A stretch of DNA of 64,000 bases from Terebella lapidaria (GCA_949152475.1 OX424563.1:14853001-14917000); one strand, 5' to 3'. Counted from the stretch's first letter, positions 37,004 through 49,376 are shown. Numbers and translations are program-made. The notes: generated by a model not told the origin, from the sequence alone.

Positions 37004-37282
37004 TTGGTCCTAATAGTGGCATGCACCCTAATAGTAGAGCGCCCGCCTCCTTTCCCCCAAAATGTTCAATTTTTTTAACCTTCATATCTTTCTAATAAAC
37101 TCTTGGAGTGTTCCAAGACATGCATTTATGTTATTTGAATCATAATAAAGGGGATTGAATGCTATATGTGTAGGTACATTATTCAGTGATTTTCTTCAAT
37201 TTTACCTCAAGATTGACCCAATCTTCACAAGCGCTGATGCAGGAGGTCTCGCTTTGGCTCGCTGTGCTACTATCAGGACCAA
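37004..37282. mobile_element. MITE, TTGGTCCTA family, copy 2
   Basis: TTGGTCCTAATAGTGGC at the left; the inverted right end reads TTGGTCCTGATAGTAGC. A TA follows the right end. It is 279 bp long, without an ORF, and only 142 bp from the next copy. Confidence 0.6.
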
Positions 37283-37424
37283 TATGATATACCTAAACTT
37301 CAAGAAACGTTGCTTGAATCAGCCCATGTTGTAACCATTTGAATACAATGTAAGAGGAGTTTTTCGGTACATCTGCATAAGTATGCAGGATACTTGCAGG
37401 TACACCTAAAATCTCTCTACCATA

Positions 37425-37723
37425 TTTGTCCTAATAGAAAAGCACCCCCAACAACCCCCCGTACCCCCCTCCCCCCTCTTTTGCAGAAAAAATGCAGTTT
37501 TATGTTGAAATGTTCTACAACTCTCCTTATTTCCTTATAGCAAGGTTTTATATTGTCATAAACATCATATAGTATGGATTATTTTTACCGAACTAACATA
37601 CAGTGAACACTGTATAGGTGTTACATCAATAATTTTGAAAACATGCCTCTCAATTTTTACCCTTTTCACATGTATATGCGATAGCATTGAATGTCTTACA
37701 TTGGAGCCCTCTATTAGGACCAA
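37425..37723. mobile_element. MITE, TTGGTCCTA family, copy 3
   Basis: The left end is TTTGTCCTAATAGAAAAGC, and the inverted right end is TTGGTCCTAATAGAGGGC. TA flanks both sides. It shares TTTTATATTGT and GGATTATTTTTA-like words with copy 1. Confidence 0.6.
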
Positions 37724-40000
37724 TACAATATTTCACAGTCCATATTTGCTCTCCATGCTGTTCCACACACAAGTACTTACTTTCACTTTTATAAGCTGAA
37801 ACGTAACCAAGTACGCTGGTGAAAAACTATACAAATATATACATGATATATACCTGTTGGTTTTGTGGTGCAAGTGTCCTTCCAAAACCGACATTATAAA
37901 ATACAATAATGAATATGTATGGCTTTGTAACGTCTCTTGACATCATTGAATACATGAACATGTAGCCGCAAGCATAGTGAGAGTTCACTAGAGCATCATA
38001 AATTCTCTAGTATAAACAGTCTAGATAATACACATCTGAAGGCTCAACCCATGAATATGCATTACATCCTCTCGAAGCAGTACAGAAATATTGGCAAATA
38101 CAAGTACTCAGTACTAGACAAAAGACAAACAACCATTAACGCATGAATTATGTATAATGACGATAGTTATTTGATTGACAAGAACATCTTACCTCTTCAC
38201 TTGCTGAATGTATAGTGAATCACAGTAAATGATTATCATCTGAGTGAAATACTCCATATAATATTTTCACATGAACACATTCATTGAATCCAAAACTTCA
38301 TCCAAACTGCAAGTAATAAGCACGAATCATAGATCAAAATTTCTTCGCAACAATGGGTACAATGTAATAGACACACTACACACTTTGGTAATCACCAGGA
38401 CAGAAGCCTGTTCCAATTTAGCTGTAACCCAGCACTGGGTACAATACATGTACCCCGGTATGCCTTTTTCACCAAAGCCGACCGTCAAAAAACTCACACA
38501 ATGTCTACTGCCTGGAAAAAACTAAATATTCATGTATACAAATTGAATGTAAGTACATTTCTGCACATTTGAATGGTCAATAACTCTCCTCGTGGCCTAA
38601 TAACACCCTCAACAAATTCAAATCGCTCTGGAAAATTTACTTCCTTGTTGCAGCCATACACATGTGTACCGTATCCAATTAGACGTAGGCGTCCGTGAAT
38701 GTGATGTAATGTATCAAATAAACAGTGACGATAAATTTTGGACTGTGTGAACAAACATACATGGCCAAACATAGTTTACCAGGACCATTTTAAGGGGTGG
38801 GGGGGGGAGGATGGGGGGGGGGGGGGGCAAAATAACATACACTGCTGTATGCATGTATCTACCAAACATGTATTCCACTTTCAACACACTTGAACTATGT
38901 AAAGATGAGCTCATTTATTTTCAGCTTGATATGTTAGAGCATGATCATATTAGGCCCAAAGCTCAATGTGCAAAATAACTTTCAATTTGACCTCTCACGG
39001 TCATTTTAGATCTTATTGCATGACCATTCTAAAGGTAAGTATTTTATGCTGGGAAAGTATGGCATATGAAAAAATTCTCCGGTGTATTGAGAATGAGAAA
39101 ATCTTCAATTGTAGGATGTTTTATTGTTACGAACACCATTCACCTATATTACCATGGTATATTTTCGTCCAATTAAGTCACAAGAAAGCTGGCAGTCCAC
39201 AGATAACCTTCAGCACCCCTGGCATCATCCTTGTCCTGGACAGCCCTGGAATTCCCAACTACAGGTCCAACTAACAGACGGCCTCTAACCCTTCACTTTG
39301 TCTGGATTCAGATCCAGGAATGTAATCAGAAACACCAGGCATTCACTCCAATTTTGAGCCTTGATGAGCATGATGAGTCGAGCTCCTTGGAATACAGCCT
39401 GGTATGAGAGCTCTACCATCTGGGCATTCATATCATTTCAATGATGGATACAAAAAAACTTTATATTTACATAATACATGTTGATTATTTTCTGAAAACT
39501 TTTAGTGCATCAAAATAGTACTTCGTGGCCATTGAATGGGTGGGGTCGAACAGTTCACTGTATATACTAGTATATCACTATTCGGTAATCTCAAATGGGT
39601 TTTTGTAACCATAGAAGTATTTATTGTGTACATATGATATCAGATGAAATCAAGAATTCTGATACCAGGAAGAACTTTATAAGAGACTCTTGAACCAGGG
39701 TGGCCCTGTTACATGTATCTATGATAAAACTTGTTCACTGCTCATCATGTTGCATATCCTGCTGTTTTCCTTATGGCTTTTAGCATGTTCAGTGAAACAG
39801 ATTATTGAATTGGGACCTAAATTCAAAATTGGGACCTAAATCAGGAAAACCCACAAAAGTGCACACACTTATTTCCAGTGGGGTCCTGTTTTGTGTTGTG
39901 TATGTACTGCATTGCCAGAATTTCTATATCTGGAGCAGATCAGCGTACATCTATCAGCTTCCCCATCACCATTTTGCCAAGAAATTATTGTAGCATTAGC

Positions 40001-40290
40001 ATTATGAAGTGTTGTGGCTACACCAGTAGTGACACCACGGTTATGGTGCACAGATGCTGGCGGATTTTATAAGACATTCAGTGACACTCCAGCAATGGGG
40101 TATACTGTACCCCTTTACCAAGGGGTCGCTGAATATTGATATTGTATCTTTCGAATAACTGAGTCTTTCTCAGCATCGGTCCTGGAGTATGCCTGTTGAT
40201 TCACATCACATGTATAAATCGGGTTCCTGCTTTCCGACCGCAGACAAGTATAGCACCTGACATGTATGGGTGATCAACTTGACCAGTTGA
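40001..40290 (-). repeat. Partial copy of the SINE-like repeat
   Basis: The stretch 40001-40140 matches 40362-40500 (ACCACGGTTATGGTGCACAG against ACCACAGTTATGGTACACAG, then GTGACACTCCA). The head part with tRNA-like boxes is not clear in this copy. Confidence 0.45.
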
Positions 40291-40361
40291 GAGGTTGATG
40301 TGGCTGGATAATGGGGTTAGAGCTGACCTCGGAGACTCAGGTCTCTCCGAAAGAGGGAATC

Positions 40362-40664
40362 ACTCTATGAAGTATTGGGGCCACATGAGTTGTAGCACCA
40401 CAGTTATGGTACACAGATGCTGATGGACTTTAAATAAGACATTAGGTGACACTCCACTAATGTGTTATACCTCTTTACCATGGGGTTGCCAAACTTTACC
40501 CAATGCAGCAATGTAATCTCCACCCAGCACCAAGTTTAATGTCCACTCCGGGCCGGAGGACAACATATCAGGTGCTAAATTCGCCAGTGAGCAAGACCTG
40601 GAATCGAACCTGGGACCACTTGTTTGTGAAGTAAACATTCTACCAATGAGTAGCTAACACCCTA
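40362..40664 (-). mobile_element. tRNA-like SINE
   Basis: On the minus strand the head near 40664 reads TTAGCTACTCATTGGTAGAA, resembling an A box. A perfect B box, GGTTCGATTCC, follows about 40 nt later. The rest (about 230 bp) is a non-tRNA body shared with the neighbouring copy. The spacing fits a pol III promoter of a tRNA-derived SINE; the tail is not clearly A-rich and the parent tRNA was not assigned. Confidence 0.55.
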
Positions 40665-41822
40665 CATTTTAATCTGGCTTGCATACATGCAAGGATACTT
40701 ATGTCACATTTATCTATAACTCTATAGACGATCCACAAATGTACATTCGGGCAACATCATTCAATATTGTCACAAGGATAATGAACAACATACATGTACA
40801 TGTCCTGATGGCAGTATTTAATAGTCTGATGGTGAAATAATTAAAAATCAAGGCCAAATACGTATAGGATATGCACAAAGACGAGGGTCTCTCACCAATG
40901 GTGACCGAGTGCCCGAAGGGCATGAGGCCACTATTAGCGAGAGACCTGTGTCCGCATGCATTATCTGACTTAGTGCAGGGGTTCTCATTTGCAGAAATAG
41001 TAACCTAGCGGTAACTCTGTTCAATAGTAACCTGTCAACAACAGTGGAAACTGCCCCAACCATGCACTAGAATGAGTTATTTCCGTATCAAATATGACTT
41101 TTAGAATCACTAGATCTAATCCCTTGTGTCCAAGTTGTCACCAAAGTATCAGGTCCATTTGGGTACATACATATCATGAAGTATTCCCATTTGTGTGCTC
41201 TATATGAACTACACTTCACACTCAGGTGGATGGCTCGACCCACTCTCCACCCCAGTGTGTGAAGTGACTTTACCTATTATAATACCACCAGATCACTCAA
41301 TGCGAAACTTTCCCCATACTAAATAAGAGTTGGAACAAGAGTTATACGAATATAGTCAAATACCTACCACATGGTAAGTTCCAGCATGTTGATAAACACT
41401 GCTTAGCAGATGATGTAGAACAATAATATCCTGTTCTATCCAACATGACAGTCCCCGTTACTTTAAAGGAGATACAGCAATTTGACGATACTCTGGGCAT
41501 ACGTATGTCCACACGGATATAGGCCAGCTGGTTTAGTCAGATAACAACAATACAGCAGAACCGAGCCTGGTAATAGGTAGGCCTATGTTCCGGGAAACCC
41601 CCGGTGACTTATGCGATGACAAGTTGTACGACATTGTATATTCTCACGATGTACATGTACTGTAGGCCTATGTCTTCACCGCTATCCCTTCACATGATGC
41701 ACGAGAATCGTGAATCCGTCATGGGTCGTTGGCGCCAAAAGGATAGCACTGGGGCTGAACGGCAACGGGAGAACTATCTTGCACTTTTGTTAAAGTTTAA
41801 TTTGCGTTGTGTGATTTTCTTG

Positions 41823-42268
41823 CAGAGGCGGATCCAAGAATTTGGGGGAGGGTGGGGGGAGGCCAAAGGAGCCGTTTGCGGCCGTGGGTCCGAGGCCTGC
41901 TCAAGGGCCCCGAACGGCAGGACCTTTTTATGCTCTTTTGTAAGTTCCAGCCTTCTCGTGGCTAGAAATTCCACACAAATACGCATTGATGCCCTGTTGT
42001 TAAAATATACAAAGAAAAACTTTTTAGAGCAAAGCACGCCCGTTTGGGTCGAGGGTCTGGGACCCGCTCAAGCGATCCAGAAGCCAGAGCCTTGATTTGT
42101 TCTGTGTAGATCCATGGCCTCCCCTGAGTATAAATACCACTAAAAATACATAAGAGAAAAAAAAAATTTCTGACACCACACAAGCTCACTATGATCACTC
42201 TCTTCTCAAACATATTTCGACACACATTTTTTTTTTTGGGGGGGGGGGGGACGAGGGGTCCGCCTGTG
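41823..42268. mobile_element. hAT-like element with CAGAGGCGGATCC ends
   Basis: CAGAGGCGGATCC at the left and an inverted CACAGGCGGACCC at the right. The CAGxGGCGGAtcc start is common in hAT-type elements. No matching 8-bp duplication was found, so the boundary or class is uncertain. The element holds a 163-residue open frame without a recognisable domain. Confidence 0.45.
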
Positions 42269-42999
42269 TACTAGTTGACCTGTTTCCCACCAATCCTATG
42301 ACTTAGGAAAGTGCATGGTCGGTTTTACTAGTATTTGACCATGGGTCAACATTCACAGTAATGCATATACCTCTCCTTTCTATTCAATTGCCAGAGATAG
42401 ATATACATCACAACTTACAAGTTATAATTTTTTATATATTTTTGGGGGGTGGGTGGTAACAAGTCTGTCACTTAGTGTATTTGCATGGGCCATATACCTA
42501 CGTTAGTGATAGTGTGTCCAGGCCATGCCAGAGAGTGGGTGAATGATGAGACATCAGCAGTGTGCCATGCAAATATTGTTTCGGGAGGATATGGGTACTT
42601 GGTGTGAGGGAAAACATGCTGGAATATAACTCAGATTCTCATGTCACATTAACTGAGAAATTTGGACATTTACCAGTCTATGTAAATACCAGCCTATGTA
42701 TTCGTGAAAGTAGAAATTGGTAAAGAAAGGAATGTTTGGTTGGGAAATATCACCCAACGGGACAGTATGCAGCAGAGCTGACCTGGGTCAGGTGCTGTTT
42801 ATAAACTCAACTCAAAGACTGCACTTTGCGTTGTCTATTGAATATGGTGGTTGAGAAGTGAGGAGTGCTGCTGAGTACAGTTGTGGTGTCGGTGGCTTCT
42901 TGTGATATGACACATCCCTCTGTGTCGGTAACGCCATCCCTGATAGCTCAATAGTGACCTACTGCCTGGGCTATTACTGTATTGCTGCCGTGTTTTCAG

Positions 43000-44470
43000 A
43001 TATCATGTATGCCTTAGAACGAAATGAGTCAAGCTGAATGTTCGAAGTTTAAACAAACATATTTTGCGTGCTACTCTGTAACCTCATATGAAGACTTGTG
43101 AAAAAAAAGGAAATTATGAGGATAACTGTGGTTGAAGCAAGAAAAATCAAAGTTTACAAGAATATTCAATGTAGATCACTGTAACGTGATCAACATCACA
43201 GAGAATGAGCCCGATCATGAGAAAACAAAGGAGCCATTACTCTTGATGGTACAACGATGTGTCATAGCATATTATCATACTGGGTACATTATATTAACTA
43301 GAGTTTCTTATTGCCGTAGGTGACGCTCAGGGAGAAAATTGTGGTGAGTGAAGGTTCTAGCTGGTATTCCACAGGTCGCCGATCATAGATGGCTTGTACT
43401 CTCGAGTGTAAGATCTCCTTGATCATCTTGCGCGCAATGATCGATGCCATTTGGAGGGACAATGTTTGGCTTATGGTCCAGCTGTGATCTCCAGGTTTCT
43501 TTGTCCTTGGAATGGGTAGTATGGCTGCCTGGGTTCGTTTGGTTCCCCGTCAGGTACAGTTGGTCACATTTAGATGGGGATAACTTCACTTTTCCTTCCA
43601 CTAGTACATGCATAGATTGGTTCTTGAGATGGAACAGTACAGGACCACACTCCCGTGGTCGACAGTTTGTAGAAAAACGCAAGCCTTTGCTCAAGCGCTG
43701 TATGGAACACTGTTTTTTTTCGCCGTTTGATGGTGAGTCTCCATTTTGTTTGCCTGGTATAGATATGCCAATGGGAGATACTTTAATGGTTCATTAGAAT
43801 CATTAGTGTATAATCTATAGGGACAAGTGATAGCAGCTCAAGTGGACTAGATGCAGCTGCTATCAAAGTAACCATTTAGCCCTCATGGGCCTGATATGAA
43901 GTTTCCATCTTATGATCCTCCACTGGAGTGGTACCGCTTTTGGCCCTGTGTATCAGAGTTTGGACTCTGGACTACCGATCTTTTGTGCTCAAAGGGTCGA
44001 TGTGATGGTGGATGTAATGCCATTTATTACACAAGTCGAAGAATGGATTTTTTTCACCACTCAGGCAGGCTATGGACCTGTTATGAGGTTCGTTTTACTC
44101 GTATGAAATCGCCTGCACAAATAGGCCTATGGGGACTAAACGTCTGTAACACTTGAATGAATCTCAAGGCCAAGCCAAAACACTTGTTGATACTGCATAT
44201 AATTTGTATTTGGATTACCTAGATCCCTAACAGTTAAGGTCTCTTGTGACGTGACATGAACAAAATGGCACAAAATCATAAGCCTATAAGTTCTTATTAT
44301 ATAACACAAGCAAGAAACACAACAAGGTGTATCTCGTGTCTTGAAATTTGACACCAGAATAGCCATGTCGCCAGTAGCTCTTTAACTGCATCAACATCCG
44401 AGCCGCATTATTCACGGTATCACTACTTGCGCAGCCCCAACATGTTATATAATGCTACAATAGAAAACAC
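43000..44470. other. Intergenic stretch with open frames but no recognised gene
   Basis: Several frames of 80-117 codons on both strands overlap at 43380-44160, but none matches a family I know and none has supporting splice sites. It could be an old repeat. Confidence 0.35.
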
Positions 44471-44479
44471 AAAGAAATG

Positions 44480-45640
44480 TCCAAGTCATTATTTGACCAA
44501 CATACGCCTAGGACATTTTTGTCTTAGGTGACCAGTCCGAAGATAAATCTGTTTCTATGCAGGGATGGAGTCAAATACAAATACTCAAACCTAAATGAAA
44601 ATACAAAACACACTCCCAGAGCCCACCAAATACAAATGCAAATACATTTCTTCAAATACAAATGCAAAAATTTATTCATTCGTCGTTTTTTAGTCGTATT
44701 TTTGACGCATTCAGTTGTCTTTAATGTCTCTGTCCTAAACCTCCCCTTCAGATCACTATCAATGATCATCTAATATGCATGTTGCCTAAACTAGAAAATA
44801 TAAGATATGCCATAGAAAAATTACCTTTCCGTGTATTTGACTTTATTTGATATCAAATACATCAAATACAGACCCCAAATACAAATTCAAATACAAATAC
44901 ACCAGTATTGAAATTGTCAAATACAAATACGTGTTTTAGTGTAATTCAAATACAAGTACAAATACAAATACGTACTCGACCCCATTCCTGTTTCTATGAT
45001 ACACTGATACTGAGTTATCGATGAATATAAAAATGCTGACTCAGCAAGATAAAATTCAGGTCGAGGTCAAAGTTCACCTACATAACCCTAATACAAGTTT
45101 TTTAGGGCAGAGGAAATAATGTCAACTCCTCCCTGCAATGCACTCTTTCCGGGATATAGACAAAAAACAACAACAACACGAAATCAACAAAAAGAAGGTG
45201 AATGTTCAAGCAATATACATGATTGTCTATGGCGACGAGTCTGGAAGCAACATTTTGTTTTACGATGCACTAGCTGTTTCCGAAATATGGATGAAAATCA
45301 AGAATGTCAACCCAGCGCATCAGCTTGCGATCGAGGGCAAAGACAACTCAACATATCCCTAAGTCACGGTTGAGTCACAAAATCCGTAACGTCCACTTTT
45401 CTCAACTTGACCCTAAATGCCCTCGAAGATGACATTGTGAAAGAGCTTCCCAGCCTCATGGCATATACCATTCTGGATTGACCCAACATCAATAGGTTCC
45501 TTTCCAGCTGGAAGATAATTCACCATGAAGAGTTGTTACTGCCCAGATACATTTCGAGTTATCATTCAAACATAAATCCTGAATTCAATCTCTCGGACCA
45601 GCAGGACCGTTCCAGAATCGTCTCAAAAACAATTATTTCT
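44480..45640. mobile_element. Diverged P2 copy, interrupted by an hAT MITE
   Basis: P2-unit words occur in order: GACATTTTTGTCTTAGG, CCAGTCCGAAGATAA, then after the MITE ATGCTGACTCAGCAAG, GGTCGAGGTCAAAGTTCACC, and a right-arm-like AATCTCTCGGACCAGCAGG. It is more decayed than the 24-kb copy. Confidence 0.5.
44560..44990. mobile_element. hAT MITE with perfect 8-bp target duplication
   Basis: Ends CAGGGATGGAGTCAAATAC and inverted CAGGAATGGGGTCGAGTAC are flanked by TTTCTATG on both sides (44552-44559, 44991-44998). The interior near both ends is made of AAATACAAATAC-type short repeats, and the middle is unique. The 8-bp duplication and CAGGG termini place it in the hAT superfamily. Confidence 0.85.
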
Positions 45641-46949
45641 GTTGAAACGCATCAATATTGATCTTAGTCGTCCAAGCTGCATTGATGCTTGATTGAGTAG
45701 GCTAATTTCTGTAGACTCTTTAAAACTGCCATTCTACTCTTCATGCATGATGCGTCAACCCCCAGTGAAAGACCCTGATCTTGATTGCGTTCGATTTATC
45801 CTGTCGTGTACTGACAGGCCTTCAAATCAAACACTTCGCAATCGCACGAGTTAATTTCGGGCATAACCCATTGATGATTACAATGAAATTTTCTCATCAA
45901 CTCATTCTTACATTATTTTTCTGAATAATTTATTCTCACGCACGTTTTATTTTATTGATAACCACTGATCTTAGACATCAAATATATACATGATCATGTC
46001 ACCAAATGACTACACATCTCTTGACACATTGAACCTAATGAATACAAGGAAATTATTTGGGCCTACCAATAGGACATATGTATCTGGTAAAAATTTCATG
46101 ATGGAGTCCCATCGATTCGCATTGAGTCCCATCGATTCGCAACACTGCTGGTATTGCTGGAGCTAACGACTGGTATATTAAATAAATTTAAGTGAAGCTG
46201 ATGTTTGAAATCGAACGCTGTAAAATCTAAAAAGAAACAACCTACGACAAGATCCCCGATTGCTGTAACATTCTGGGACAAACCTATTCTGGGATAGTCG
46301 AGAAGTGTCCAGGGGAGCACAAAAGGCTCGTTTCCCCTCCACCTCCACCCCCACCCCGCCCTCCAATGCGAATTATGTTATCCCCCCAACCCTGCAATAT
46401 CCCATTCCTCAGTGTTATGGCCAAGAGAAATTTAAGAGATACCGTGAATTGATCATACATTTGCTAGAAAGTAGAAAATTTACCAAAATAACACTGAATT
46501 ACACGTCAGAAGTGCTCTATGAATTCTTCATGGTAATCAAGGACATGTATCTATAGGTAAAGTAGAGATATTATAGTATTCCAATCGTTGACGGCTATAC
46601 AGTTCACAGCCGCAATTGAATATCCCTATCTAGTCAATGATTACAGCAGCCTAAATAGAAGCCAGGTGTCCTGACACAACCCGAACTGGCAGGTCGCATG
46701 AGAAATATCAGCTGTACATACTACTATACAAGTATCAATTGAGGTGCTATTTGCGGTGATGATTGAGGTGATTTTCTACAGAAATGGACTGTTTCTTGAT
46801 CATCCCAATCAAGATCTTCTTTACCTTGATATTTGTAACGTTTGATACCAGAACTCTAGCTAGGGTGTAAACACCATGCAGTGCGGCATGGTCCTTGCCA
46901 TGTCTGACCCAGGAGTTAGTATGTGAGACAGGCCGACAACAAAGAAGTG

Positions 46950-47160
46950 TAGTATTGTACGCATATGTTTTCCATACCCAAGGCCAGGAGCCACAGAGGG
47001 TCCTCCCAGCATATGACCATATGGGCATATCGCCTCGCTGACGATCCACATTGGGATAGAACCCCGACTAGCCCAACGGACTGCCAGACCCTGTTCTGAC
47101 TGCCTCAGGGAAGACTTCATTGCATGCATGAACACGTCCCGGCAACAAAGATTTGGCACG
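46950..47160. repeat. GC-rich dispersed repeat, copy 2
   Basis: The partner of the repeat at 16601-16830. Here the reverse strand holds GGGGTTCTATCCC, which may be a degenerate tRNA-like B box. The open frames over it (up to 101 codons) are not conserved between the copies. Confidence 0.4.
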
Positions 47161-47599
47161 GCCACAGGCCTGTCTGGGCCGCTATTTATGAGTTAACGAG
47201 ACAATTCAGCCCTCTCATGAGATCCGTCATATCCGTGATTCTGGGACCAGCTGGTGAGCCGGCCTTTACGAGCACGATAGATACGTCGTAATCTTTTTAA
47301 ACTATATAACGGAATTCAGACCGAAATGTCTGTCATGGCATGAGGGCATATTCCCCACAATACTTTTCCACATATTCGATCTATCTAGGCGTCACGAAGA
47401 ACAGAAATATATTATCATTCTCTATGCAGCAATAGGCTTACCTCACTGTGTTCACGTTAACTTCAGCCAAGACGTTCTAAGTAAACCATCATAGGACTTT
47501 GTCTGGCTATTAGTTGTAATGTCACAATATGATTTCAGGCCTACTATTACTGGGTTCGCCCCTGCTCAGCTACTGTTACGGTTACTGGGTCCCAGTGGT

Positions 47600-47645
47600 A
47601 TACGGAAGTTGTTGACCGGAAGTCGGCCTCAGACAAAAATGGCGC
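47600..47645 (+). promoter_or_regulatory. Likely UBE2I promoter: two ETS-type sites and a YY1-type word
   Basis: CGGAAGT at 47603 and ACCGGAAGT at 47615 are ETS-family core sites. CAAAAATGGCG at 47634 resembles the YY1 element often found just after transcription starts of housekeeping genes. They lie about 130-170 bp before the UBE2I ATG, with no TATA box. The assignment is from motif and position only. Confidence 0.45.
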
Positions 47646-47776
47646 TGACTCCGCAAAGCAACAAAATCGCAGTCTGATGAACGAGTGAAATAGTGTCGAT
47701 GTTTAGACATTTTCAATGAGACCTACGTGAATATCGTCGAATAAACTTGTGTTCCAATCGTACAAATAATTGAACA

Positions 47777-48259
47777 ATGTCTGGAATAGCCTTCGGACGT
47801 CTTGGGGAAGAAAGGAAGGCATGGAGAAAAGACCACCCATTTGGATTTGTTGCGAGACCCACAAAGAACACCGATGGCACTCTGAACTTGATGAACTGGG
47901 AGTGTGCCATTCCCGGAAAGAAGGGCACTGGTTGGGAAGGTGGTCTGTACAAGCTGCGAATGCTTTTCAAGGATGACTACCCATCTTCACCACCAAAGTG
48001 TAAATTTGAGCCGCCATTGTTTCATCCCAATGTGTACCCGTCTGGGACAGTTTGCTTGTCGTTACTCGACGAAGAGAAGGACTGGAGACCAGCAGTCACA
48101 ATTAAACAGATCTTACTCGGAATACAGGAACTGTTGAACGAGCCAAATGTAAAAGATCCAGCCCAAGCTGAGGCGTACACAATTTACTGCCAGAACCGAG
48201 GCGAGTACGAGAGGCGTGTGCGGGAACAGGCCTTGAGATTCCGGGATCCCAGCATCTAA
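47777..48259 (+). CDS. UBE2I: SUMO-conjugating enzyme UBC9, complete single exon
   Basis: UBC9 takes activated SUMO from the SAE1/UBA2 E1 onto a catalytic cysteine and passes it to substrate lysines, mostly in the nucleus. The 160-residue product (human 158) reads as UBC9 throughout. It has the N-terminal helix with [12 protein letters not shown], the CAIPGKKG loop, the HPN motif at residues 83-85, the catalytic Cys93 in [10 protein letters not shown], then EEKDWRPA, and [15 protein letters not shown]. Lys14, Lys101 and Asp127 are kept. The start matches the family's MSGIA. There is no intron, whereas vertebrate UBE2I has several. No poly-A tail or target duplication is seen, and a promoter-like cluster lies upstream, so it looks functional; it may be the only copy or an old retrogene. 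EXOSC1 lies convergent downstream. Confidence 0.96.
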   Translation: MSGIAFGRLGEERKAWRKDHPFGFVARPTKNTDGTLNLMNWECAIPGKKGTGWEGGLYKLRMLFKDDYPSSPPKCKFEPPLFHPNVYPSGTVCLSLLDEEKDWRPAVTIKQILLGIQELLNEPNVKDPAQAEAYTIYCQNRGEYERRVREQALRFRDPSI

Positions 48260-48459
48260 CTGTCATTCTTCATCTTGTGTATACATACAGAAATACAGAC
48301 AAATTCATATATATATTGAACCTGTACTTGTGAAATACCCTGCTTTTCATAATTAAGTGTGTACTTTTAGAGAAGTAAACTTGGATAAAAACAGATGTTT
48401 TTGTTTTGTTTGTGTTCTCACCTTGGATTTGTACAAACTGACTATGTACATACTACTGT

Positions 48460-48891
48460 CTGTAAAACGACTACAGGTGCCAGACCTATTACAGTGGTGT
48501 CCTATTACAGTGGATTGAATTTCAGTCATTTTTCTCACACACAACTGCCGTAAATAGACAAAAACAATGAATAATTTATAAGAGGAACATGAAATCTTGA
48601 TATTATTGAAGTCAATTCATTTCCAGAATTAAAATTTCTGTAAGAAAAATGACTGTGAAATGCAATTCACTGTAATAGGACACCACTGTAATAGGCCTCA
48701 CACCTGTAATATTGGCGGACGATTCATTTGGTGGTAGGGGAAAAACCGCTAAAATAAATCGTCCGCCAAATTAACTAGATATATGTTGAAATATATATGT
48801 GGTTCTGAAACCACCAAATTAAATCTCCGCCAAATAACGTGGGGCTCACAACCGCCAAGTTTAATAGCCGCCAAAATTAGTCGTTTTACAG
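48460..48891. mobile_element. MITE with CTGTAAAACGAC ends, carrying a nested hairpin MITE
   Basis: The left end CTGTAAAACGACTA and the inverted right end CTGTAAAACGACTAATTTTG match. Inner TTGGCGG words are also mirrored once the nested element at 48474-48706 is set aside. It lies 200 bp after the UBE2I stop codon, so it may be part of the 3' UTR. A second copy is at 49187-49376. Confidence 0.6.
48474..48706. mobile_element. Hairpin MITE with ~50-bp arms, TA target
   Basis: The left arm begins CAGGTGCCAGACCTATTACA and contains GTGGTGTCCTATTACAGTG. The right arm is its reverse complement with a few changes and ends CACCTG. TA flanks both sides (48472-48473, 48707-48708). It is inserted just inside the left end of the outer MITE. 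Confidence 0.65.
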
Positions 48892-49186
48892 TACATTTGG
48901 CCATAACAAATCATAAGGTTAGTAAATGGAATCTCTACCCCCAAAAAATTACTTTCTGAAATTACAGTTTAATAGAAAAAAATTGCAATACGTATTTTCT
49001 GCCAACAAAAACAAAATCCATCAAGTTATTTTCTGCCCCAATGCAAAAGCGCATTGCACTTTAACTGAGTGGTTCTCAAAAACAACATTTCAAGTATCAA
49101 CACATAACCTGACTGCAATGAGCAATAAGTCCACCATCGATTGTGATGAGTACAGGTGAGTTGATAGGGAGGTTTAGCAACATGTA

Positions 49187-49376
49187 CTGTAAAGAGACCG
49201 GCGGTACGGAGGAAAAACTGCCAAATTACTGTAAATCGTCCGCCAAATTAACCAGATATATGTCATGAAATATAAGTGTGGTTTTGAAACTGCCAAATTA
49301 AATCTCCGCTAAATAACGTGGGCTGAGGGATCCCAACCACCAAATGTAATAGCTGCCAAAATTTGTCTTTTTACAG
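49187..49376. mobile_element. MITE with CTGTAAA ends, second copy
   Basis: CTGTAAAGAGACCGGCGG at the left and an inverted CTGTAAAAAGACAAATTTTG at the right. The interior shares ATCGTCCGCCAAATTAAC and TAAATCTCCGC words with 48740-48890. Confidence 0.55.

Larger units (their letters stand above)
36062..39999. other. Intergenic DNA with two MITEs
   Basis: No exon recognised on either strand. It contains two MITEs of the TTGGTCCTA family (37004-37282, 37425-37723) and a G-rich tract at 38798-38828. The rest is A+T-rich and featureless to me. Confidence 0.45.

Noticed and set aside
40585-40664. Possible tRNA gene
   Set aside because: B box is perfect but the anticodon arm and acceptor stem do not pair as a tRNA; it is the head of a SINE.
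41604-42095. 163-codon open frame on the plus strand
   Set aside because: It reads into an hAT-like element with G-rich ends and shows no domain.
43383-44156. Overlapping open frames of 86-117 codons
   Set aside because: No recognisable domain, no splice support and open frames on both strands; probably chance or an old repeat.
46860-47165. Two overlapping ~100-codon frames on the minus strand
   Set aside because: They lie on a dispersed GC-rich repeat and are not conserved in its other copy.
48926-49159. Plus-strand 77-codon frame between UBE2I and EXOSC1
   Set aside because: No homology, no splice signals, between two MITE copies.
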